DNA from: an uncultured Eubacteriales bacterium
Lineage (GTDB): Bacteria; Bacillota; Clostridia; Oscillospirales; CAG-272
Length of the DNA: 23,989 nt
Direction of reading: 5' to 3'
Assembly: GCA_905187695.1 (NCBI GenBank)
Contig: CAJJIY010000023.1
Location: forward strand, 1 to 23,989
A program made the translations under genes and the position numbers. Position 1 is the first letter of the stretch; the number at the start of each line of letters is the position of its first letter. This document shows positions 1 to 5,591 of this stretch, one piece after another. The notes below the pieces were generated by a model that was not told where the DNA came from, searched no databases, and saw only the letters and a program-made list of their open reading frames with translations.

Positions 1-2
1 CC

Positions 3-32
3 ATTATACCAAAAGGAACGAGAGGCTCTCAA
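3..32 (-). promoter_or_regulatory. possible promoter reading left out of the window
   Basis: On the minus strand TTGAGA (32-27) is followed after 18 bases by a perfect TATAAT (8-3). This would drive a gene to the left of the window, divergent from lnt. An 11-bp palindrome, GAGAG-G-CTCTC (20-30), overlaps the -35 box. The downstream gene is not visible, so this is tentative. No convincing plus-strand promoter for lnt was seen in the first 78 bases. Confidence 0.3.
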
Positions 33-78
33 CTTTCATTTAAGTTTACAATACGAAAAAAAAAAAAGGAGGGAAAAC

Positions 79-1650
79 ATGAAAAAATATGCGTGGCTTC
101 TGCCGGTCTTATCCGGCGTGTTGATGGGACTGCCGCTGGTTTCTCCCTGCCTGTTTCTCCTTTCGTGGATCGGGGCGGTTCCCGGGCTTTTTTACCTTTA
201 CCGGCGCGCGTTTCTCCGGAAAGGCGGGTTTTTCCGCTTTTATACCATGGGGCTTTCCTATTTCCTGCCGTATTATCTCACGGCCTATCATTGGTTTACC
301 GCCTTTGCCGATATGGCTTTTATGGATGTGCCGATTGCCGAAAAATTACTGCTGGTGCTGATTTGTTGGCTGGGGCTTTCGCTCTTGCAGTCGGTCGTGG
401 CCGCTTTGATCTTTCCGATCTTCGCGGGCGTCACCCGCTTGCGCGCTTTCCGGGAGCGTCCGCTTCTCTGGCCGCCTCTCTTTGCGGCGCTCTATGCTGT
501 CTTTGAGTGGATTCAGACCCTGACATGGGCGGGCGTGCCGTTCGCCCGGCTGATCGTCGGGCAGGGAGAGGGCGGGGTGCTCTTAAACAGCCTGTCGCTT
601 TTCGGGCCGTATTTTCTCACCTTTTTGCTGGTGGCGGCCAATGCGTTTCTGGCGTTGGCCATTTTCCGCCCCCGCTTTTTCGCGCGCGGCGCATATCTGG
701 CGCTTGCGGCATTGGTCCTGGCTTTCGGGAGCGGAGCGGTCGGATTTTTGCTGAGTGCCAACAGCCCTTCGCCCGAAACCGTCTGTGTGGCGGCCGTACA
801 GGGCAATGTCGGCTCCAGTGCCAAATGGGACCGCGAAAGCACCGAAAAAAGTTTTGAGGTATACCGGGAATACACCGCGGCGGCCGCGGCGGCCGGTGCG
901 CGGGTCGTGGTCTTTCCGGAAACTTTTGTGCCCGAAACGCTCGCGCCGGATAATCGTTTGGGCCATTACATCCGCGGCCTTGCCACCACCTATGGGATTA
1001 CGGTAATCTGCGGCGCATTTGACGAGGACGCGGAGGAGGGGGAACTGTACAACGCCGTTTTCACGGTCACGCCGGACGGCAATATCCAGACCCCGGTTTA
1101 TCACAAACGCCGGTTGGTTCCGTTTGGGGAATATCTGCCGATGAAACAGTTTATTGCCGCGGTTTTTCCGCCGCTTTCGGATCTGAATCTGGGCGATGAA
1201 CTGACCCCCGGCACCAATCCGGCCGTGACAAATGGTACCGGCTTTTCGATGGGTTATCTCATTTGTTTTGATTCCATTTATGAAAATCTCACGGCGGGGA
1301 GCGTGGCGGACGGCGCGCAGATTCTTTGCGTGCCGACCAACGATTCCTGGTTCGGCCATTCCTCCGCGCTGACCATGCACCTGACGCAGGCGCGGATGCG
1401 CGCCATTGAGAGCGGCCGCCCGGTGATCCGGGCGGCGGATACCGGTATTTCGGCCATGATCGACCGCACCGGCCGTGTGCGCTCCGCTCTGCCGGCCGAT
1501 ACAAGCGGCGTGCTGGTTGCCGAATTGCCGCTGGGCGAGGGGCGCACGCTTTACGGGCGTGTAGGAAACGCCTTTTTGTGGCCCTGCGTTCTTTTTGCCC
1601 CGGCCGTCCTTTTGTGGGACTTCTTAAAGCAAAGAAAAAAGCAAAAATAA
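79..1650 (+). CDS. lnt: apolipoprotein N-acyltransferase (Lnt)
   Basis: Membrane enzyme that moves an acyl chain from a phospholipid to the N-terminal Cys of apolipoproteins, the last step of lipoprotein maturation. The 523-residue protein has the Lnt layout: about 220 residues of hydrophobic membrane segments, a carbon-nitrogen hydrolase domain (about 235-480), and a final membrane helix (about 492-514). The nitrilase-type triad is present: Glu281 in FPETFVP, Lys343 in YHKRRLVPFGEY and Cys396 in GYLICFDS. The Cys is followed by FD, where E. coli Lnt has YE. LVPFGEY is typical of Lnt. AAGGAGGG at 67-74 sets the ATG start. The length is normal for the family. It is a single-gene unit facing rpsR. 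Lnt is classically a Gram-negative enzyme, so its acyl donor and role in an apparent Firmicute are inferred only from homology. Confidence 0.9.
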   Translation: MKKYAWLLPVLSGVLMGLPLVSPCLFLLSWIGAVPGLFYLYRRAFLRKGGFFRFYTMGLSYFLPYYLTAYHWFTAFADMAFMDVPIAEKLLLVLICWLGLSLLQSVVAALIFPIFAGVTRLRAFRERPLLWPPLFAALYAVFEWIQTLTWAGVPFARLIVGQGEGGVLLNSLSLFGPYFLTFLLVAANAFLALAIFRPRFFARGAYLALAALVLAFGSGAVGFLLSANSPSPETVCVAAVQGNVGSSAKWDRESTEKSFEVYREYTAAAAAAGARVVVFPETFVPETLAPDNRLGHYIRGLATTYGITVICGAFDEDAEEGELYNAVFTVTPDGNIQTPVYHKRRLVPFGEYLPMKQFIAAVFPPLSDLNLGDELTPGTNPAVTNGTGFSMGYLICFDSIYENLTAGSVADGAQILCVPTNDSWFGHSSALTMHLTQARMRAIESGRPVIRAADTGISAMIDRTGRVRSALPADTSGVLVAELPLGEGRTLYGRVGNAFLWPCVLFAPAVLLWDFLKQRKKQK

Positions 1651-1691
1651 AAAACGGCCGCGAAAAGCACAAAACTTTTCGCGGCCGTTTT
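1651..1691. terminator. bidirectional intrinsic terminator between lnt and rpsR
   Basis: A perfect 17-bp inverted repeat (arms 1651-1667 and 1675-1691, 7-base loop) begins with AAAA and ends with TTTT. It starts right after the lnt stop codon and lies 8 bases past the rpsR stop. The symmetric A and T tracts should allow termination from either direction. Confidence 0.9.
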
Positions 1692-1699
1692 AAGCGGAT

Positions 1700-1954
1700 T
1701 CAGTCGGTCACATAGGGCAGCAGTGCCACCTGACGCGCACGCTTGATGGCGGTGTTCAGGTCACGCTGATGCTTGGCGCAGGTGCCGGACACACGGCGGG
1801 GCAGAATCTTGCCGCGCTCGCTGATAAACTTGCGCAGTTTGGCGGTGTCCTTGTAATCAATAAAACTGACTTTATCCGCGCAGAAGATGCAGACTTTTTT
1901 CTTCTTGCGGTTCATGGGACGCGCGGGGCGCGCCGAAACTTCGATTCTATCCAT
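1700..1954 (-). CDS. rpsR: 30S ribosomal protein S18
   Basis: Small-subunit protein that binds S6 on the platform of the 30S particle. The 84-residue length is typical. The N-terminal tail is basic (NRKKKKVCIFC) and the core motif YKDTAKLRKFISERGKILPRR is easily recognised. It keeps four potential zinc ligands, Cys22, Cys25, Cys59 and His62 (CxxC and CxxH), so it is the cysteine-containing (C+) form of S18; zinc binding is inferred. The ATG is preceded by AAGGAGGA about ten bases upstream. It is last in rpsF-ssb-rpsR, 40 bases after ssb, the usual Firmicute order. Confidence 0.97.
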   Translation of the reverse strand: MDRIEVSARPARPMNRKKKKVCIFCADKVSFIDYKDTAKLRKFISERGKILPRRVSGTCAKHQRDLNTAIKRARQVALLPYVTD

Positions 1955-1994
1955 AATTGGTTAATCCTCCTTAAATGTGTGGGGACGGTCGGCC

Positions 1995-2474
1995 TCAGAA
2001 GGGCAGATCGTCGTCTGTTTTGATTTCCTCAAAATTGGGCGCGGCATTGCTCGGCGTGGAGAATGCGGGCGCGGCATTGGCCGAGCCGTAGGAATCCGGC
2101 GTATAGGTGCCGCCCGGAGCGGAACCCTCGTTGCGGCTGTCCACAAACATGGCCTCGTCTACGACCACCTCGGTGGAGTAGCGCTTCTGGCCCTGCTGAT
2201 CCTGCCAGGTGCGGGTCTGAATAGAGCCTGTCACGCACAGCGCGGCGCCTTTTTTAAAATATTTGGAGATGAATTCCGCAGTCTGCCGCCAGGCAACCAC
2301 ACTGATGAAATCGGCCTGCTGACTCTGCGCCGCATCATTGCCGCGGGGCTGGAATCTGCGGTTGACCGCCAGTGTGAAGGTGACAACGGCAATGCCGTTC
2401 TGGGTCTGTTTCAGTTCGGGGTCGGCAGTCAGACGGCCGCACAGCACCACTTTGTTGAGATTCAGACTCGACAT
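1995..2474 (-). CDS. ssb: single-stranded DNA-binding protein
   Basis: Binds and protects single-stranded DNA during replication, recombination and repair, normally as a tetramer. The 159-residue protein has an N-terminal OB fold (about 1-110) starting MSSLNLNKVVLCGRLTADPEL, with the family motifs FISVVAWRQTAEF and TGSIQTRTW. A low-complexity Gly/Ala/Pro/Ser linker follows (about 114-148). It ends in the acidic DDDLPF tip that recruits partner repair proteins. AAGGAGGTA sits at good spacing before the ATG. It lies 33 bases after rpsF and 40 before rpsR, co-transcribed with both ribosomal protein genes. Confidence 0.97.
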   Translation of the reverse strand: MSSLNLNKVVLCGRLTADPELKQTQNGIAVVTFTLAVNRRFQPRGNDAAQSQQADFISVVAWRQTAEFISKYFKKGAALCVTGSIQTRTWQDQQGQKRYSTEVVVDEAMFVDSRNEGSAPGGTYTPDSYGSANAAPAFSTPSNAAPNFEEIKTDDDLPF

Positions 2475-2507
2475 ATCAGATACCTCCTTGGGTGTAACCC
2501 GGATGAA

Positions 2508-2927
2508 TTATTCCGCGGCGGGAACTTCCGCAGCGGCGGGGGCTTCTTCGGTTGCGGGGGCTTCGGCGGCCACAGGCGCTTCCTCGGCGCTCACTTCTTC
2601 GGGTGCGGGCGCGGCGGCTTTGGCCACGGCCTCGTATTCCAGTTTAACCACCATCGAGCGCATCACGGTCTCGTCAATGTTGAAAAGACGCTCCAGCTCG
2701 GTGGGGAAAGACGGCTCTGCTTTGAAAGTGACGACCGTGTAATAGCCCTCCGGCTTGTCGTTGACCAGATAGGCCAGACGGCGCTTGCCCCAATCGGCCA
2801 CTTCAACGATCTCGGCATTTTTGCCGATGATGTCGATGAACTTGGCCGCCGTTGCTTTGGCTGCCTCTTCACCGGCGCTGACATCGGCGATGAACAGGGT
2901 TTCGTAAGAGTTGATAACCTTTTCCAT
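2508..2927 (-). CDS. rpsF: 30S ribosomal protein S6 with Ala/Pro/Glu-rich tail
   Basis: Small-subunit platform protein, partner of S18. Residues 1 to about 102 are an ordinary S6 fold (YETLFIADVS; WGKRRLAYLVNDKPEGYY; LERLFNIDETVMRSMVVKLE). Residues from about 103 to 139 form a low-complexity extension of Ala, Pro and Glu that is outside the core fold; Firmicute S6 is usually about 95 residues. The tail is in frame and continuous with the core. GGGAGGT precedes the ATG. It is first in rpsF-ssb-rpsR with a strong promoter about 80 bases upstream. The family is known to autoregulate as S6:S18 binding its own leader; here that is only a possibility. Confidence 0.95.
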   Translation of the reverse strand: MEKVINSYETLFIADVSAGEEAAKATAAKFIDIIGKNAEIVEVADWGKRRLAYLVNDKPEGYYTVVTFKAEPSFPTELERLFNIDETVMRSMVVKLEYEAVAKAAAPAPEEVSAEEAPVAAEAPATEEAPAAAEVPAAE

Positions 2928-2950
2928 ATAAACCTCCCTATGGACTGTTG

Positions 2951-2978
2951 ACCGCGCACAGCAAAATTTATACGCGGT
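2951..2978 (-). promoter_or_regulatory. hairpin in the rpsF 5' leader, possible S6:S18 autoregulatory element
   Basis: In the leader of about 80 bases between the rpsF promoter and start codon, ACCGCG (2978-2973) can pair with CGCGGT (2956-2951) around a 16-base loop. S6:S18 leaders that bind the protein complex are known in many bacteria. I could not match this one to the conserved motif, so the role is a guess and only the inverted repeat is seen. Confidence 0.3.
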
Positions 2979-3012
2979 AAGGAGACGGACAGAATCTGCC
3001 CGTATCTGATTT

Positions 3013-3041
3013 ATTTTAGCATATTTTTATTTATTTGTCAA
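3013..3041 (-). promoter_or_regulatory. sigma-A promoter for rpsF-ssb-rpsR
   Basis: On the minus strand, TTGACA (3041-3036), a 17-base A/T-rich spacer and TAAAAT (3018-3013). The predicted transcript starts near 3006 and gives a leader of about 78 bases before rpsF. Confidence 0.85.
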
Positions 3042-3086
3042 GGATTTTTCGGAAAAAGAAAATTTTTTAAATGTAAAGGAAAACAC

Positions 3087-3115
3087 TTGACAGACGGCGC
3101 GGTTTGTGATATACT
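3087..3115 (+). promoter_or_regulatory. sigma-A promoter for ylxM-ffh-rpsP-khpA
   Basis: TTGACA (3087-3092), 17-base spacer, TATACT (3110-3115). The predicted start near 3121-3123 falls at the edge of the inverted repeat at 3120-3138. Confidence 0.85.
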
Positions 3116-3119
3116 CCAT

Positions 3120-3138
3120 GTAAAGTAATTTGCTTTAC
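3120..3138. promoter_or_regulatory. inverted repeat at the ylxM transcription start
   Basis: GTAAAG (3120-3125) and CTTTAC (3133-3138) are perfect inverted arms around 7 bases, placed just after the -10 box. This could be an operator or a short hairpin at the 5' end of the mRNA. Function is not known from the sequence. Confidence 0.4.
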
Positions 3139-3161
3139 ACTCAAACACGGGCGGTGACAGG

Positions 3162-3509
3162 ATGTTTGAAAAAGATTTGCGCATGGCGCCGCTACTGGAT
3201 ATCTACGGCGCGTTGCTGGACGAGCGCCCCCGGCTTTTGCTGGAGCTTTATTACAACCGGGACCTGTCGCTTTCCGAGATTGCCGACGAGGTGGGGATCT
3301 CCCGCCAGGGCGTGCGCGAGCGTATCAAAAAGGCCGAGGAAGAGCTTGCTTTTTTCGAGGCGCGGCTGTCCCTTTTTAAAAGGGAACAGGAGATCCGCGC
3401 GGCCGGCGGCCGGCTTCTGGAGCTGGCCGGGGGAGACCCCGCGCTTGCCGCGGCCGTGACGGCGTTGCTTCACGCGGCGCTGGGAGAAGAGAAAAACGGC
3501 GTGTGCTGA
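3162..3509 (+). CDS. ylxM: YlxM-family helix-turn-helix protein, SRP-associated
   Basis: Small protein of the YlxM/p13 family, nearly always encoded just before ffh in Firmicutes and Mollicutes, and thought to modulate the signal recognition particle. The 115-residue protein carries a sigma-70 region-4-like helix-turn-helix at about 35-57 (LSLSEIADEVGISRQGVRERIKKAEEEL), then a charged helix and an Ala/Leu-rich C-terminal helix. No strong Shine-Dalgarno precedes the ATG at 3162, only a weak ACAGG; Met8 (3183) is a possible alternative start. It lies 34 bases upstream of ffh and 46 downstream of a consensus promoter. The family is clear; its exact role is not settled. Confidence 0.9.
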   Translation: MFEKDLRMAPLLDIYGALLDERPRLLLELYYNRDLSLSEIADEVGISRQGVRERIKKAEEELAFFEARLSLFKREQEIRAAGGRLLELAGGDPALAAAVTALLHAALGEEKNGVC

Positions 3510-3543
3510 GGCACCGCCGGCCATTTTAAGGGAAGGAGGGCGT

Positions 3544-4878
3544 ATGTTTCAGAGTCTTACCGAAAAACTGAACCATGCTTTCAGCTTTTTCCGCAATAAA
3601 GGAAAGGTTTCCGAGGCCGATGTCAAGGCCGGTATGCGGGAGATCAAGCTGGCGCTGCTGGAGGCGGATGTCAACTTCAAAGTGGTGCGCGAGTTTATAA
3701 AAACCGTGTCGGAGCGTGCGGTCGGTGCCGAGGTGCTGGAATCGCTGTTGCCCGCACAGCAGATTGTTAAGATCGTCAACGAGGAACTCATTGCCCTCAT
3801 GGGCACCTCACAGGCCAAACTGACCATTGCGCCCATGCCCCCCACGGTGGTTATGATGGTGGGTCTGCAGGGCGCGGGCAAGACCACTCATGCGGGAAAA
3901 TTGGCCGGGCTTTACAAAAAGCAGGGCAAAAACCCGTTGCTGGTGGCCTGCGATGTCTACCGCCCGGCGGCCATCAAACAGCTTCAGGTGGTCGGCGAAA
4001 AACTTGGGATTCCGGTTTTTACGCTGGGCGAGCGTGAAAAGCCGGTAAAGATCGCAAAGGAAGGCCTGCGCTATGCCAAGGAAAAAGGCTATGACATGGT
4101 CTTTATCGACACGGCCGGCCGTCTCCACATTGACGAAGAGCTCATGGGCGAATTGCAGGATATCAAAAAAGCCGTCAACCCGACCGAAATCCTCCTGACG
4201 GTGGATGCCATGATCGGCCAGGACGCCGTGACGGTGGCCGAGCATTTTGACAGTCAACTGGATGTCACCGGCGTGATTCTGACCAAACTGGACGGCGATA
4301 CGCGCGGCGGCGCGGCGCTCTCGGTGCGGTATGTCACCGGCAAGCCCATCAAATTTGTGGGCACGGGCGAAAAACTGGATGCCATCGAGCCGTTTTATCC
4401 CGACCGCATGGCCAGCCGGATTCTCGGCATGGGCGATGTGTTGTCGCTCATCGAAAAGGCCGAGCAGGCCTATGACGAAAAGCAGGCCGCCGAACTGGAA
4501 AAGAAGATTCGGCAATCCACTTTCACGCTGGACGATTATTTGGCGCAGTTTGCGCAGCTCCGGAAGATGGGCAATCTCGATCACCTCCTTTCCATGATGC
4601 CGGGTATGAACACCGCGGCGCTCAAGGACGCGAAGATTGACGAAAAGCAACTGGCGCGCACGGAGGCCATCATCCGTTCTATGACGAAAAAAGAGCGCGA
4701 GCGCCCCGACATCATCAATGCCTCCCGCAAGATCCGCATTGCCAAAGGCAGCGGCACCGGCGTGGAGGATGTCAACCGGCTTTTGAAGCAGTTTGACGCC
4801 GCGCGCAAGATGATGAAGCAGTTTGCTGCGTCCGGCGGCCGCAAAAACCCCTTCGGCAGAATGAAATCTCCCTTCTGA
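3544..4878 (+). CDS. ffh: signal recognition particle protein Ffh (SRP54)
   Basis: GTPase that binds 4.5S/scRNA and the signal sequences of nascent membrane proteins, and docks with FtsY. The 444 residues show an N-terminal helical bundle (about 1-90) and a G domain with P-loop GLQGAGKTT (107-115), DVYRPAA, DTAGR (189-193) and TKLDGD (247-252). A Met-rich M domain (about 325-430) contains MGNLDHLLSMMPGM and the RNA-binding SRKIRIAKGSGT helix. The C-terminus is basic (GRKNPFGRMKSPF). AAGGAGGG precedes the ATG. The length is normal. It follows ylxM and precedes rpsP, a classical Firmicute order. The RNA partner gene is not in this window. Confidence 0.98.
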   Translation: MFQSLTEKLNHAFSFFRNKGKVSEADVKAGMREIKLALLEADVNFKVVREFIKTVSERAVGAEVLESLLPAQQIVKIVNEELIALMGTSQAKLTIAPMPPTVVMMVGLQGAGKTTHAGKLAGLYKKQGKNPLLVACDVYRPAAIKQLQVVGEKLGIPVFTLGEREKPVKIAKEGLRYAKEKGYDMVFIDTAGRLHIDEELMGELQDIKKAVNPTEILLTVDAMIGQDAVTVAEHFDSQLDVTGVILTKLDGDTRGGAALSVRYVTGKPIKFVGTGEKLDAIEPFYPDRMASRILGMGDVLSLIEKAEQAYDEKQAAELEKKIRQSTFTLDDYLAQFAQLRKMGNLDHLLSMMPGMNTAALKDAKIDEKQLARTEAIIRSMTKKERERPDIINASRKIRIAKGSGTGVEDVNRLLKQFDAARKMMKQFAASGGRKNPFGRMKSPF

Positions 4879-4940
4879 AACCATTCATGACGGGAATTTT
4901 ATAAAAAATATTTCAGGATAACAGACAAAGGAGCAAAACC

Positions 4941-5177
4941 ATGGTTAAAATCAGACTGACCCGCACGGGCAAAACTCATTCCCCCTCTTACCGCATTGTG
5001 GTGGCTGACCAGCGCGATCGCCGCGACGGCCGTCCGATCGAGGAGATCGGGCACTACAACCCCATGAGCAAGGAACTCTCCGTCAATGCGGAAGCCGCCA
5101 AGAAGTGGCTGGCAAACGGCGCACAGCCCACGCCCACCACAAAGGCTCTGCTCAAAAAAGCCGGCGTGATCGATTGA
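4941..5177 (+). CDS. rpsP: 30S ribosomal protein S16
   Basis: Small-subunit protein needed for assembly of the 30S body. The 78 residues match the compact bacterial S16: VKIRLTRTGKTHSPSYRIVV at the N-terminus, then RDGRPIEEIGHYNP and a helical segment (AAKKWLANGAQPTPTTKALL). AAAGGAGC stands before the ATG. It lies 62 bases after ffh and 16 before khpA, in the usual Firmicute cluster in which rimM and trmD often follow. Those two genes are absent here, since the cluster ends after khpA. Confidence 0.97.
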   Translation: MVKIRLTRTGKTHSPSYRIVVADQRDRRDGRPIEEIGHYNPMSKELSVNAEAAKKWLANGAQPTPTTKALLKKAGVID

Positions 5178-5193
5178 TCGCGGAGGAAAGATC

Positions 5194-5433
5194 ATGTCGA
5201 ATCTGAAGGATATCCTGCTTGAACTGACCCGCGCCATCGTGGATCACCCCGATGATGTGGTCGTGTCCGAGGAGGAAAAAGAAAACGAGACGGTGCTGAC
5301 GCTGAGCGTCCATCCCGACGATATGGGAATGGTCATCGGCCGTCACGGCCGGATTGCCAAGGCCATCCGCGCGGTCATGAAGGCCGCCGCTGGAAACGCC
5401 GGCAAAAAAGTCTCGGTGGATATCCGCGACTGA
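5194..5433 (+). CDS. khpA: KH-domain RNA-binding protein KhpA (YlqC)
   Basis: Small RNA-binding protein; in other Firmicutes it pairs with KhpB and affects cell-envelope gene expression and cell length. The 79-residue protein is essentially a single KH domain, with the signature VIGRHGRIAKAIR (GxxG at 49-52) and a final strand VSVDIRD. GCGGAGGAAAG precedes the ATG. It sits 16 bases after rpsP and is the last gene of the operon, followed at once by a strong terminator. Family assignment is firm; its RNA targets cannot be read here. Confidence 0.93.
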   Translation: MSNLKDILLELTRAIVDHPDDVVVSEEEKENETVLTLSVHPDDMGMVIGRHGRIAKAIRAVMKAAAGNAGKKVSVDIRD

Positions 5434-5444
5434 GAGCGTTTCCC

Positions 5445-5489
5445 AAAACAAGAGGCCCGCGCCACTTTACGGCGCGGGCCTCTTGTTTT
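5445..5489. terminator. bidirectional intrinsic terminator between khpA and the GH106-like gene
   Basis: A perfect 19-bp inverted repeat (arms 5445-5463 and 5471-5489, loop ACTTTAC) starts with AAAA and ends with TTTT, 11 bases after the khpA stop. About 100 GC-rich bases (5490-5591) separate it from the end of the opposing gene; they contain a small hairpin (CGGGC at 5542-5546 with GCCCG at 5554-5558). Confidence 0.9.
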
Positions 5490-5591
5490 CGCTTTCCGCG
5501 GACGGCACGGCGGCCTTCCGGGAAGCGGGGGATTCCGGTTTCGGGCGTTTTCTGCCCGACGCCGTCCCCGGGCGCTACCCGGTAAAGGCTT

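Noticed and set aside
1977..2951. 324-residue open frame on the plus strand
   Set aside because: Antisense to ssb and rpsF; a Gly/Phe/His-rich artefact.
3808..4884. 358-residue open frame on the minus strand
   Set aside because: Antisense to ffh, with no ribosome binding site or family motif.
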